Origin: Heterohyrax brucei
Lineage: Eukaryota; Chordata; Mammalia; Hyracoidea; Procaviidae
Length of the DNA: 64,000 nucleotides
Assembly: GCA_028571685.1 (NCBI GenBank)
Contig: CM053164.1
Location: 41,218,501-41,282,500 of the forward strand
Reading direction: 5' to 3'
Numbering within the stretch: the first letter of the stretch is position 1; each line of letters starts with the position of its first letter. Under the pieces are notes generated by a model. It was not told the origin of the DNA and did not search any database. It worked only from the letters and a program-made list of their open reading frames with translations. The position numbers and the translations under genes are program-made. Of the stretch, positions 33,110 to 46,200 are shown piece after piece.

Positions 33110-33648
33110 TGGTACTACTCTAACAGAGATACCATGAGTGGATGGCTTTAAAAAGAGAAGTGTTTATTCTTACACAGTCCAGTAGACCACAAGTCCAAAT
33201 TCAGGGTGTCTGCTCCAGGAAAGGCTTTCCCTCTTTGCTGGCTCTGGAGGAAGGTCCTTGTGTTGCATCAGTTTTTGGTCAGGGAGCATCTTGCACAGGA
33301 GCCTCAGGTCTGAAGGACACAGTCTACATTTGGTGCTGCTTTCTTAACGGTGTAAGGTTCCCAACTCTCTACTTGCTTCCCTTTCCTTTTATCTCCAGCA
33401 GATGAAAGGATACAAGGTGGTGTAAGCCACACTCCAGGGAAACTCCTTTCACACTGGCTCTCGGAGGTGACCTTAGGAAGGGTGTTACAGTGCTACCGTA
33501 ATCCTCTGTAAAGTAATCCACTCTATTAACCACAGGCAGAGATTAGGATTTACAGCATGGGAAAAATCACAAAATGGAGGGCAATCATGGCCCAGCCAGA
33601 TTGTTATACACATTTTTGGGGAGACACACAGTTCAATTCATGACATTC
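33110..33648 (-). mobile_element. MaLR/MLT1-type LTR, antisense
   Basis: GGTACTACTCTAACAGAG, then GCTCTGGAGGAAGGTCC, then GGGGAGACACACAGTTCAAT matches the LTR at 17246 closely in the same orientation. A long internal region follows. Confidence 0.8.
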
Positions 33649-34615
33649 CACCTTTTGACCCCTCAAAAATCACATCTTTGAAACATGCAGCACATTCATC
33701 CTATCATAGCAAAAGTCTTAAATCAGTTCCAAGTCCAAAATACAAAAATTCCTCCACATCTCTGAAACTGAGAATACGAACTTCCAAACTATAATGACCC
33801 AACAGGCAGGCACAAGCAGTATGTTTCCACTAACAATGAGAAAAACAGCAGGGAAAGAAGAAATAACAGGCAACAAGCCAAGTCCGCAGAACACATTACA
33901 TTAGCCCTCAAAGCTTTGAAAACAATATTCCATTCTCTGAGACATTTTAAATAATAGCCCTACCCTCCAGACTATAGGTATCACCCTCCATCTCCAGATT
34001 CTGAGTGGAAGGCCCATTGCCCTGTGCTATAGCTCTGCCTTCCAAGACCACAGAGACAGCAACTGTGTCCCCTCAGCTTTAAGTGCACCCTAAGATGGAC
34101 TAAGTGGCAATTTTACCCTTGCAAATACAGGAAGCCCTGGCCCCACCCTTTCAAACCCCTGAGGTCATGGCCAGACCTTTTGAGACTCGAGCAGTTCAAC
34201 TTCTCATGCCCTTTGTCTCTTCAGCTTCTGCTTCTTATGGCCCAGGCCTCAGTTCCACATTTGCCATACTGGGGCAAGTGTTCCAGAGCTCTACAACTCC
34301 ACTGATCTAAGTGCCAGAGGCACCCCACTCTGCCAGGAAACCTCCTGTGCATAGGCACTCAGCTCTTTCACTCCACGGGTCAGCTCCAGGGCTGTCTCAC
34401 ACTGTTCTGGTTCTGCTGCTGCCTGTCCGCTGCTGCTGCCGCCTTTGATTCTCTACTGCATGTTTCTCACCATCTGCACCATCTTTGGTACAAACAGTTT
34501 TTCTTGGTGCTTTATGATTCTGCCATCCATTCAGTTTCAAAACCGCTTCCCCATCTTAAGTATTTTTTGAGCAGCACCTCACTCTCTCAGTACCAACTGC
34601 TAACCAAAATATCAG
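33649..34615 (-). mobile_element. MaLR internal region (non-coding)
   Basis: CATTCCACCTTTTGACCCC, then TCAGTTCCAAGTCCAAAATA, running to GCAGCACCTCACTCTCTCAG near 34575. This is the usual GC-mixed MaLR internal segment. No protease, RT or integrase motif was seen. The right-hand LTR is missing, so the copy is incomplete. Confidence 0.7.
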
Positions 34616-34617
34616 TC

Positions 34618-34765
34618 ATTGGAAGTCATCTGGGACTTTGTGGAAGAAAAGACCTAGGAATCTGCTCCTGCAAGATTACAGTCTAAGAAACTCTATAAGT
34701 TAGTTCTACTCTGTCTTAGAAGGTTGCTTGAGTTGTAATCAACAATGCACAACAGCAAGCCCTTG
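34618..34765 (+). mobile_element. Degenerate AfroSINE/RTE-tail SINE
   Basis: GAAGAAAAGACCTAGGAATC, then GATTACAGTCTAAGAAACTC, then AGTTCTACTCTGTCTTAG and ACAATGCACAACAGCAAG; sense, with many changes. Confidence 0.65.
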
Positions 34766-36390
34766 GTGTGTTAATCTAGGGTGCATTTTTGCCAGTAGGT
34801 ACTAGTATCAGTTGTAATTTTCACCTTTACAGTCCACTCTTTCCAGACAAGTAGAGACCTGGGCACCTTGCTGTAGCTCACTCCCTGGCCTAAGGGCTAC
34901 CTAGTCCCCTCTCCCTAAGATGTCCATACATTTGTTTCTGCCAGGAATGACCCCACTTCTCTACCTGGAGCAATCCTTCTTTTCCTCCTACAAGTTCTTG
35001 CTCAAACCTCCTTTGAATTCCACCTGCATAGCTGTGAATCAGTTATGAACACTGAGGCTATCGATGCCAAGGTCCTGGCACATGACTGATACAGATGAGG
35101 CATCTAATGCAGCACAGCTCTGACTGTCACTGTCATTCCCTGTCTCCTGCCCCTTCCCAGCTCCTTCTGCCTCTCACGTGTTCTCACACTGCAACACAAC
35201 TGCATTCACTCCTCTCCTCCATTAAATCCTGAACGCCTTCAGGGCAGATGCTTTGATTCACCCGTTCGGATCAACCTACCTCTGGGCCTGGTACTTACCA
35301 GTTCTATCTTTGTCAATAAGTCTTCCTGTCTCCTGGGGTCCAGAGACAGTGGTTTGATGAATGGTTAGAACATCATGATAAATTAAAATTCTTTCTGTGA
35401 TGTGGCTATTGAGACAAAGACTGCCACTGGTGACATCATGTCGGGCTGGTGACAAAGCCCTGTCACCGGTCATTAGTAATGTTTGCTTCAAGATGGTGCC
35501 CTTGACCCAGACACATGTAGGGAAACTGATTCAGAGCCCTGCTGACTGCATTCCTAAGGACTGTGCCTCCAGTAGTGATAGAACTCTCCTAGCTGATGTG
35601 GATTGACCTGGCCTGCTCTTTGGGGCAAAAGTTGTATTTCATTCATCTCTACGGGCCTTCAAGTCTCAGTAAGTATTTTTAGATAATAAATAATAAATTC
35701 CTTTTAAATCACATTAAACTAGTGATGGTGTTTGAAGACAAGAAGGTAAGAAAAACCATCCTTCTTGGTCTTCCATCTCCCCACAGACTTCAGTAAGAGA
35801 AAGTTCCTGGGTGGTCTTTGGTACCAGGAATACACCCATGCTTGCCCATTCCTCTGCCATTACACACACTGAGAAAGCCCTTCCACGTCTATCTGGTGAC
35901 CCCTTACAGTTCCCCCAGGACTCTATGTATACACCTCCTCTGTCAGATCTACCTTGAATAAAGGGTCTGATGTGAATGAATTAGGGCAGGCTCTGTCTCT
36001 GGACCTCCAAGACAAGATCTGCAGTAACGGAAGAAATGTACCCTCTGGATGTGAAGCAATTCCCTTGAAGGTCCTGGCCTTGCAGACTGAGATGTGACCA
36101 GCATAGGATGCAGACTAGAGGTCTGGGGAAGAGGAGGCTAGCACCTGGGTCCTGACAACCAGGAGTATGATTTTAAAAGCTGAAAATCCTCTCCAAGCCT
36201 AGAAACGGTCTTTGTAAGGTAGGTGCCTCAGAACAGCATCGGGGTAGTCCCTGGAGCAGCAGTGGGACAAGGGCTTGGTAGAGTGGCACTGAGGAAGAGC
36301 CTGAAGAATCAGGGAGCAAAAGCGCAGCGTCGCTCACACTAGCATGCCTTACGTAAACTACTTTTCTCTCAATCTAATTTCTTCAGCTAG
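34766..36390. other. Mostly unique sequence upstream of SLC35F6
   Basis: No exon was recognised. L2-like tails may lie near 35225-35330 (CTTCAGGGCAGATGC, then TCTGGGCCTGGTAC) and 35590-35715 (GTCTCAGTAAGTATTTTTAG). Distal regulatory DNA is possible but cannot be shown. Confidence 0.45.
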
Positions 36391-36583
36391 GAGTCCCTGG
36401 CTGGTACAGATGGCTAATATGCTTGGTTGTTAACAGTTCGAGTTGTTGCCAGTTCAAGTCTGCTCACGAGCAAGGCCTGGAGATCTGCTTTCAAAAACAG
36501 ACACTGAAAACCCTGTGGAGCCTGTTCGACTCTGACACACATGGGGTTGCCATGAGCCAGATCCACTCAACAGTAACTTGTAA
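36391..36583 (+). mobile_element. AfroSINE variant with longer central insert
   Basis: GGAGTCCCTGGCTGGTACAG, then AACAGTTCGAGTTGTTGCC, then ACTGAAAACCCTGTGGAGC and CCATGAGCCAGATCC; sense and full length. It lies about 450 bases upstream of the CpG island. Confidence 0.8.
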
Positions 36584-37004
36584 ATAATTTCTTTAACTGT
36601 AAATGGCCTCTCTGGGAGCTGGAGTTCGGTTTCTATACCACTTTTTTGAAGACATGAGAGACAACGGGGCTGGGAGCCCTGGGTGCCCTTAGAGAGGAAA
36701 TTTCACGCTGGACCTTTCTCGTCTGTGATTTATCCGTGACATACTTCAGCTCAGCGTCTCACTGAGGCACCTTGCCCATTAATAATCCCTGAAGGGTTCA
36801 GAGAAAGCTCTAACGTCCACCACTCATTGCATCCTCTCATCACGACTAGCCGGAGCCACCCTGTGGGGACCAGCGCGCCCGTCTCCGACCCGATCCTGGA
36901 GGAGAGCGTTGGCACCGAACCTAAAATACCAAGCGGACACGAGAGCCAGGGCCTGGCGCGTTCTTGAGGGGCGGGACAAGCCGGCGAGGGGCGGAGCTAC
37001 CCCG

Positions 37005-37014
37005 GTCACGTGAC
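37005..37014 (+). promoter_or_regulatory. CLEAR-type E-box palindrome (TFEB/TFE3/MITF or USF site)
   Basis: GTCACGTGAC is a perfect palindrome and equals the CLEAR consensus core bound by TFEB-family factors on lysosomal genes; USF and MYC/MAX can also bind CACGTG. It lies 118 bases upstream of the SLC35F6 start codon. Which factor binds is an inference. Confidence 0.6.
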
Positions 37015-37021
37015 GCCCGGC

Positions 37022-37028
37022 CCGGAAG
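37022..37028 (+). promoter_or_regulatory. ETS-family core site
   Basis: CCGGAAG, directly after the CLEAR-type palindrome, is the core bound by GABPA/ELK/ETS factors in CpG-island promoters. It often marks sites close to transcription starts. Confidence 0.5.
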
Positions 37029-37131
37029 CGCTAACGCCCGAGACCCTCGGGTGACCGGTCCGGGCTGTGGAGTGGAGCTAGGGCCGAGGTCGCGGGGTCG
37101 TGGTTGTTTCGCCCACCCTACATCCGCTGTC

Positions 37132-37208
37132 ATGGCATGGACCAAGTACCAGCTGTTCCTGGCAGGGCTTATGCTCGTCACCGGCTCCATCAACACGCTG
37201 TCGGCAAA
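37132..37208 (+). CDS. SLC35F6: SLC35F6 coding exon 1
   Basis: It encodes residues 1-25 and two bases of Lys26, covering the N-terminal hydrophobic segment. The donor is AA|GTGAGT at 37209. The start ATG is the first in the Kozak context TGTCATGG and gives the conserved N-terminus. Intron 1 is 10,979 bases long. Confidence 0.95.
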
Positions 37209-40200
37209 GTGAGTCCGGGCCTGCCGGGGAGCAGAGGGGTTCGGCTGGGCCTGCCGCCTCCTGTGAGGCGACCGCAAAGCGTTCCCCGCGCTTTTCTCGG
37301 CCCTCCTTTCCTCGTTTCACGGGCTTTCCCGGTTTTCATGGTCCTTTCACGCGGCTTAAGGACAGACCACCCAAGGAGTACTCTGTCCGGGGAGAATTGT
37401 GGAAATGGGCCGCACCCCAGCTTCGGGTACACGATCCCCTGCTCTAGCCCCGGCGCCGAATCTATGTCGCTGTGTAATTAATGTCGGCAAGTCCCTTCCC
37501 ATCTCCATGCCTCAGTTTCCTCCTTTGTAAACGAAGGGTTGGGCTAGTTCCTCTTTGCGGTCATTCCAGCGCCGGCTCTGCGCCTGAGCCCCGCCCTTCG
37601 GGAGTTGTGGACCTCAAGTGCAGCCTCTGGTCTTGTGCACACAAGCTAAGAGTTACAGTAGAGGCAGTGCAGGCCTAGTGGCCAGTGAGCCTGATGGGCT
37701 ATGGCGACAGAAAAGAGGGTGCCCCGTGGTGCCCTTGGGGAGAAGGGTTTAGAACTGGGCCTGAAGCTTGGGTGGGATTTCGTTACGTTTCTGTAAAACG
37801 GAGACAGGGAACACGGCCAGATTCAAGTCAGATTGTAACTGCCACCACCAGACACAAGATTTTATCCCATATGTGGAGGGATTTGCAAGCCAAAGGTTGG
37901 CTGTTCTAGTCTACGAAGAACTCTTTGGGAACTCTGGGGGGGCAGTTATACTCTGTCCTGTCGGGTCACTGTGAGTTGGAATCGACCCAGTGGCAATGGT
38001 TTTGGTTTTTGGCTTTGGAACAGAGGATTGACATGTTAAAAGCGATGTGGTTGGGGTGGGGAAATGTGATTAACTTGGTGGTCAGCGGGAAGAGTAGCTG
38101 GATGCAAAAAAAACCCCTCAGAGGCTGCAGCATAGTGATGAGCTGAGCTAGAAGGTAAGGCTGGAAAGAAAGGGACTGGTGGAGACCAGGTGCAGAATGA
38201 AACCACAAGGCCTGACACGGGACCAAGAGACGATGGTAGCTCAAGGCTTTTTGCCTGGGGAGAACAGTGTCATCAGCCCAGACAGTGAGGGCAGCTGAGC
38301 AGGTCAGCTCTGCTGTGATGATGAGGTGCTAGTGGGACAGGGAGTAGTGTCCGCAGGAGGTTGGGGCTTGAGGACTGGGGGTTGTCCTGAGGCTGAGGGA
38401 CAGGAATAGCCTCTCTCTGTGATGTGCTGGGAATCCCAGGAGGTAGCCCCTTCTCTTGGATGCTCTTTCTCTCACCGTCCCCTCAGTTCACCATCTCAGA
38501 GCTCTGGTGCCTAGAGCATGGCCTTTCTCAGAACTGCTTCCAGTTTGAAGTGCATGTGGAGTACAGTGGACAGTGACCATCTCCTGGTCAGACCTCACTT
38601 CCACCTGGGCCTTTTCTGGCCCAAGAGTAACGGGAAATGGGGTGTGGTGACTCCCAGCAGAAGCTTTCCCACCCTCTGGACTTTTTAGTCAGTTTCAGAG
38701 ACTATGAGCCTTTTTAGGGGTGCCACATGTTATTCTGTCACTCCATGAGTGATAGACGGAACACCCCTACCTGAGATCTGAGAAGAAAGTATTGAGTTCA
38801 ATTCAGCAGACATGTATAAGGTACCTACGGTGTGTAAGGCACTGTCTAGGCTCAGGGTGGGAGATAGGAGTGACCAAGAGAGGGTTCCTAATCTTGAAAT
38901 GCTCTGTTCTGAGGTAGGGGAGAAAATACATACATACATGACAACCACAAGGCCTCTCTACTCTAGAGGAAAGGCAAAGTCTACACAGTAGGACTCCATC
39001 TCCCTGCTTTGGCTCTGACCAGCTATGTTGTATGTAGAGGTGCTATCTCCTGGGACTACAACATCCTGAAAGTCACATCACTCCTTAGAAGAGCGCTTAG
39101 CTATAAAGGAGACCCAATCTCAGGGCCTTCATCTCGGTTAGAATCTGAACAGAGCACAGCAAGCCTACCATCCACCCATTCTGTCAGCCAGGGCCTCAGT
39201 CCTGTGCTGAGAGAGCAGCTGTGAATGTGCCAGGATTGGTTGTTCCCATGGAGAGTTGAGATTATAGGTTACTGTAGGGTTAAACTGTGCTGACTCAGTG
39301 CTGTCTTTAAAAAGCTACAAACCCGTCTGGTAGGAAGCCAGAGATTCTGTATTTCCCAGAGGCTTTGCTGTTGGACACTGTGCTGAAGAGGCAGGAAAGA
39401 GGCTCCCTGGTGGCAGACCTAACCTTTGATCCCATCATGTGCCCTGTAGCCTGGTGTAAGGCCTCTCAGGAACTTCCTTACCCCAAGACGAGCCCCGGAT
39501 TCAGACTCTAAATAGTGTCCTGTGGTCCAGCTAGAAAGAACACTCAGGAAGATTATTGGGAAAGCAGCTGTGTACATCCTGATGTGGGTGATTGATTAGA
39601 AGCTATGTTTCTGACCTGCAGTTTCCAGGCCAGTCAGACAGACAAGAATGGAATCCTAGCCAGTACTGAACATCTAATATACATCTGCTGTGTGCTGAGT
39701 CCTTTCATGTGTTAACTTGGTGAATGCTCACAACAACCTTATGAGGTAGATATACTGGATAAGGAAACTGAGGTATAGAAAAATTGAATTACTTGCCCAA
39801 ATTCAACTTGTCTACTAAGTGGCAGAGTTTATAATTGAACCAAGGTGTCCAGGATCCATGCTGTTAACCACCGATGGGGAATGAGGCTGGGGACACCTCC
39901 AATCATTATTTGGGGCATTTAGAGTTGTTAGAACATGGACATTATCCATTCTAATCCTCACAATTTATAGTCCAGGCCCTAAGAGAAGTTTCTTTTCATG
40001 ACTGAACTGGTTGCTGTCAGAGTTGGGATTAGAGCCTAGTTCTTGAGATTTTAGTTCAGGCCTGTTCTTTTTAAATGGAAACTGTTGTAGTGTAGTATGT
40101 GCTATGTCTGCTAACCAAAAAGGCAGCAGTTCAAATCCACCAGGTGCTCTGTAGAAACTCGGTGGGGCGGTTCGTCTCTGACCTGTAGGGTCAGTGTGAG

Positions 40201-43200
40201 TCGGAATTAACTCCACGGCAGTAGCCTTTTTTTTGTTGTTTTTTAAAAAAAACTATAGTACTGGGAAGCCCCTCTTTGATAGACAGGCACAAACAGGCCT
40301 GGTCTGTGGTTATAGTCCTTTCTGCCTACAGGATGCCCTCCGTCTGGGACTGGGCAGCAGTCTTTCTCATCCCAGCCTAAGGATTCTGCTATTGTCGTGC
40401 TTGTTTGTCATTTTTCTGGAGCTGAGGATACCCCAGATACAGATTCAGAGCCTCCAGTAGCTTCTTGTGGTTCCTTGGGCTACAAAATGAGCATAACAGT
40501 GTATCCCTCTCAGGGGTCTCAGGAGGGTACAGACAGAGGATGAGGAAGTACAGGAGAGCATGTGCTGCCTATGAGAGTGGAGCGAAGGCTACTCTCCACT
40601 TCATTGTGCCTGCTCAGCAGGTTTAAGTCGGCAGTGGGGAGATGCGCCTGCCATGGCTGGGATGGGACTGAAGGTCACATGCCTGCATAAGGGAAAACCA
40701 CCAGTAAGGCTAGCCCTTCATTCCCATCTCTAGGCCTTGACAAATGGCTCCTCCCTATGAAGTGGCTGCTTCTCCTTCCTGTGGGTATTTTCCTACCCCC
40801 TCATTAGGACCTTCTGCTGATGGCATCTCCTGGAGACCAAAGCATTTCTCCTCTGGCACTGCTTGGGAATGTCAGCCTGAGCCATTACCCACCAAAGGGT
40901 TCTGCCGTTTTAGAGCCTAATTCTCTTGGTAGAATCTGGCTAGTATCTGATGAGTGAGAGTCAGAGTCGAGTAGATACTCAACTGAGTTCCTAAGCTTCT
41001 ACAGGCTGTAGGGCCTGGTGTGGTATGATGAATTGCTTTCATAAGGCCTTTTCTCACGGTAAGGTCTGACCATTAAGTTCGCAAAGTTGCAGCCACACAC
41101 TTATGTTGACAGCATTGTACATCAGCTCAATAAGGTCTCATAACCTTGATATATCAGTGTCTCACAGCTGTGTTCCTGTTGACATGTGACAGCATCTTGC
41201 TGAGTGGTGTTTATTATTGTTGCTTGTTTTTGTGTATGATTGCAAGAATGTCAGAGCTTGAATTAGAGCAATGAAAAAGCATGAAATTTCTTGTTAAATG
41301 TGGCAAGAGTAGAAGTGAAATCAAGTATGTTATTTCAAGTTTATGAAGAAAACAGCAGTGCACAAATAGATTAAACATTTTTCTGAGGGGAGAGAAAGCG
41401 TCACTGATGAAGAGAGGTCAGAGTGGCCAGTAACAAGCCCAAAAAAAGCAGAACTGATGAAAACATTTGCAAAAATTTGTCAAATTGTGTGTAAAAATCA
41501 TCAGCTGACTGTGAGAAGCACAGCAGACCAAGTAAACATCAATAGAGAAACAGGAAAATCTTAACTGAAAATCTTGCCATGAGAAAGATGTATGCAGAAA
41601 GGTCCTGAAGGAGCTCACCAGTGAACAAAAGCAGAGGAGAGTCAAAGTCTGCCAAGACATTTTAGAGAGACAAGATGATATTTTAGGCTGTTTATCACTG
41701 ATGATGAACCATGGGCATACCAATGTAACCCTGAAACAAAGCATCAAAGTGCACAATGGAAGCAGCCAATTCTTCACAACCAAAAAGTTTCCCTCAGTCC
41801 AATTTAAGAGTCAAAAAGATGTTGCCAGCCTTTTTTAAGGGATTGTTCGTTATGAATTTTTACCAACTAGACAAACAGTTAACCAAGCTTGCTATTTGGA
41901 AGTGCTGAAAAAGCTGTGTGAAAAAGTTAGATGAAGATGACCTGAACTCTTCACCAACAACTCATGGCTCTTAGAGTCATGACAATGTACCAGCTCACAC
42001 GGCACTGTCTCTGAGGGAGTTTTTAGTCAGGAAACAAATAACTGTATTGGAACAGCCTACCTACTTACCTTATCTGGGCCCCAATAACTTTTTTCTTTTC
42101 CTGAAGATAAAGGAAATATTGAAAGGAAGACAGAAGACATCTGAATGACATTCAGGACATCACAGGTAATACAATGACAGCTCTGGTACCCATTCCAGGA
42201 AAAGAGTTCGCAAATTGCTTTGAAGGGTAGACTAGGTACTGGTGTCAGTACATAGCTTCACAAGGGTGGATACTTTGAAAGGTGACCTTAGTAATATTCA
42301 GCAATGAGGTATGTAGCACTTTTGTAGTATGAGTTCACGAACTTAATTGTCAGTCCTCATATGGTCTTATGACTCCTGCAAATGCGTATAAGGAGCTTGT
42401 GGTCCACCAAGGGGATAAGCTTGCTACTAATACAAATAAGGAGTACACAACCCCTGTGGGAATGAGACCATGCAGTTAAGATGTATGAACCCTAATGAAG
42501 GAAATTGGTCAGTTTTGCCATCCTGCTAGGTTTAAAAGAGAAGTCAGTCACAGGCATGGGGAGGGGTGATCACTACCACTAAGAAGAAGAGATAGGAGTG
42601 GGAATTGTGACATTTGGACCCATGGTCTTTGTGCTAAGAACCACTTAGACCTGGGGGTGGAGGGAGAGAGAGAGCAAGAGTGCAAGTCGGCAAGAAGCAG
42701 TGCAGGGAAACAGCACCCACAGAACCAGGAGACTGATGTGAGATGGTGCAGTGGGTTTCCCAGCCCACGAAGCAAAGCAGGTATAGTTGGTATGCAGACC
42801 CATGGAGAGAGATAACAGGCCTTTCAGGCAAGAGGTATCCTGACAGATTGGGATGCCTCTGGGCACTTAGACTTAACTAAAAAGCTTCAAAACACTTTCC
42901 TGAGCAGGGCAGAAGCCAAGAACTATATCTTGAGTTGTTTGTGATGCTGTTACTTCCCTGATAAATCCCATAATTGTTAGTATAGTCTGTGAGTTTTGTG
43001 TGGCCACTGCAATGAATTATTGAACCCAGCAGAGTAGAGAGTGCCGTGGGAGGGAGGCTGGTGTCAGAATTGGTAAAAAGATTGGAGAGAGGAGGTATGT
43101 CTGACCTCCACCATACAGAAATCAGCCTTGGGTGTTTTATCTTGATTCTCCTCACCCCTTGTGAAATTAGACAAGGAGGTCTACCCAGTTGAGGAGGGAT

Positions 43201-46200
43201 TATGGGGGTGAGTTCCCCTCACCTCTGAGCCGTATTCTAGCAGCCAGTCTTCCTGGGTTCAGAAACTGCCAGCAAAGTGACAGGCCAGAAACCACCAGGC
43301 TTCTATCAGAGAAGAGATTGTGCTCTATCTTTTGCCCTTGGTGGCTGCATGGGAGAGTTGGTTCAGAGGTGTCCTTGGGCCACCTTGAGAAAGCCTTAAC
43401 TCAGAGGGTCACGTAATAGAGAGAGCAAGAGGCTCGGAAGCTGTTGGATTAAACCAATAACTTGGCCTCTCCAAGCCTCCGGCAAATAGGGATGTTAATC
43501 TCTGTCCTACCTCCTTCCCAGCTACAGTGTAGGATCTACTGAGGAAGGTTTTCTAATCCATTGAGATGAAAGGGCACATCATCATTTATTCTGTGTAAAC
43601 CAGGGTCATCTGCTGTGACACTCCTTTCTGTAGATTTCACTACAGAAGAAGAAGCTGACTCACTTCGCTTGCTGAGCTGGGATGCCAGAATCTCTGCAGG
43701 GTGTGTACACGCAGCTAATCGGTCTGAGCCAGCCACATGAGCTACTTCCTCAGTCTCTGCCCGCAACCCCGAGGCCACACACACCTCTCTGTAAATGCTG
43801 AGCTTTGAGTTTGATAGTTCAGGGGGCTGTGCCAGACAATGACTCACCACCCAACAAGAGGAACCCACCCCTCAGCCTGCCTGGGCTCAGGGACTGCGTG
43901 CCTCTTACCCTAGGGGAGGGAGTGATGACTTTTCCCCGGGATACAGTATCTGCAGATAAGGAAGTGCCCGTCTGCCTGTGCCCCACCTCAGCCAGTGGAG
44001 GGAGAAGAATCTGGAATAAGAAAGTGATAGGAAAACTTCTGAGTGTTGTGGAGGGGCATAGAATTGAACGTTGAGACACCAGGTGCTGGTCCTGTCTCTT
44101 CACCTGACAAACCCTTTGTCTTCAGCCTTCCCTGCTCCCTCGGTCTTCGTCTGTCAGACTGGCTTTCAGGAGACCATGGCTGAGTTTCTTCTGGCTCAGC
44201 ATTTGTGGCTCTGTAGCGCTACAGGGCAGTGGCCTGAGGCCCTTGCAGCAGCCTCTGCCTCAGGCCCCAGAGAGTGGACCATCTCCCAGAATCTTCATGC
44301 AGGAACAGTGTGTTTTGAGCCAGAGTTGAGGTCATGTTGATGCAAAGGGAGATGGCTCCTGCTCAGTGAAGGGGAAAGAGGGAGAAGAGGCAGAAAAGAC
44401 ACTTTGTGGGCCATCCGCAATGGCCAGGTCTTATGTGGCTTACATTGTATGTAACCTGACAGTTTGTCAGTGCTGTCGCCATCATCCCTGTTTTATAAAT
44501 GAGAAAACTAATTTGTCCAGTCTGTGTGATTCCAGAGTCTGATTTTCCATGTTTCATGTTGCTGTTCATACAAACTGGCTGAATGTCTGAGCAGCCCGCT
44601 CTCGCCGCCCAGTCTGGACAGCCTTATCTGTAAAGTGAGGGTCTTTGTTGAGAGATTGAAATGAGACAGCCCATGTGAAGTGCTCAGCATAGGCACCAGC
44701 ACAAAGTCTTGCTCGGTCAGTTTTTCATCTACAAATGAAGTGCTTAGTAAACAGCAAAGCACTATCCCACCTTAGGGACAACTGCTGTCATCCCCAGATA
44801 AAAAACAGGCTGGCTTTTGCATCTTGTTCTGTAAGGCTGGTGATGTAGTGGTTAAGCACTTGGCTGCTAACCAGGAGGTTAGTGGTTCAAACCTACCAGC
44901 TGCTCCGTGGGAGAAAGATGTGGAGCCATGTGCTTCTGTAAGACTTACAGCCTTGGGAACCCTAGAGGACAGTTCTGCTTTGCTCTGTAGGGCCTCTGTG
45001 AGTCAGAACCAACTCGGTTGCAGTGGTTTGTATAAGGCTGGGGGCCTTTCTGAGCCTGAAACTGTCTCAGCCAAGACCACAAGCCTGAGTTCCTGCTGAC
45101 CCACAGTGCCTGAGACCTGACCTTTTTCTCCCTAGCCTGGAAGAACCACTGCTAGGCAGGGCACCATGTCCTTCTGACACCTAATCCTTTAGGTAACGGG
45201 CCTTCCCCAGACCCTCAGCTACAAAAAGATCCCGTTTCCCCAGCTGGGAGTGCTGCCAGCATTTGCTCCGGGCCCAAGCTTGTTCAGACAGAACCACTCC
45301 ATGGAGAAAGCAAAGACCTCCCACACTGCCTGGGGAAGGGGTGGACACGACCAGCCCAATAGCCAGCCCTGCCCCAAAGCACCCCAACCCAGGTATAAAA
45401 TATCCCATAGAGAAAGCCTTCCCCTTGGGCCTAAAGTATTCCACCATCAGGGAGCACCTCACACCAGGAAGTAGGCCTCTTGGAAACCCACTTCTGGCCT
45501 GCAGTACAAGCCTGTTGGTTGGTGGGCTCTGGAAGTCTTGTTTATTCTGTGCGAGCACCCTGGAGACCTGCTGGCTAAGAACTGGACTGCTAACAGAATG
45601 ACTGGCAGTTTGAATCCACCAGCCATGCCGTGGAAACCTGTTGGGGTAGTTGTCCTTTGTCCTGTAGAGTCACTGTGAGTCAGAATTGACTTGATGGCAG
45701 TGACTTGGGTAGCTGTGTGTGAAGAGCAGGGGGACAGCGTGGTATAGATGGGGCTGGGTACTGAGCTCACGTCCTCTAAATGACAGTGACCGTGGCACCA
45801 GAAAGCCACACAGGTACAAGTTGTCATTATTGTAAACTGCTTAGGGTGAGTTCTGGTTGATGAGTCTGTGATCTGGGTGTGACACCTGGGTGAGGGAGTG
45901 TCTTCCATTCTCTCCACCCCACAAAAAGACAGCAGTCCTTATCTTAGGCTTCTTGATTGACTGTCACAAACTTGCCAGGTACTTGCCTTGTCGCTCTTTG
46001 AGGAGACCCACCCTGAGCTGAGAAATTTTCATCTCTGACCCACTCACTTACTTCTGGGCAGCTGGGAGAAGGCTGGCTCTGCACCCTTCCTCAGTTCTCA
46101 GTTTTGTGGAATTGCCTCACCCTGGCCCTCCCAGAAGGCTTTTCTGAAGAAGCAAGCCAGAGTTCCAGAGCAGGTGTGCCTGCTAAGCCCCATAGTTGTT

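Larger units (their letters stand above)
36840..37335 (+). promoter_or_regulatory. SLC35F6: CpG-island promoter of SLC35F6
   Basis: GC content and CpG density rise sharply from about 36840 and fall after about 37330, around the first coding exon at 37132. No TATA box was seen. GC boxes (GGGGCGGG at 36968-36975; GGGGCGG at 36988-36994), a CACGTG-centred palindrome (37005-37014) and an ETS core (37022-37028) lie 100-165 bases before the start codon. This is the usual layout of a housekeeping promoter. The transcription start is inferred to fall near 37030-37100 but is not directly shown. Confidence 0.85.

Noticed and set aside
36964-37131. In-frame open extension upstream of the SLC35F6 ATG
   Set aside because: It begins at TTG, not ATG, and is arginine/glycine-rich because the CpG island is GC-rich. 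The conserved protein starts at 37132 in a strong context.
41418-41783. 121-codon minus-strand frame in intron 1
   Set aside because: Antisense to the mariner transposase remnant; no domain.
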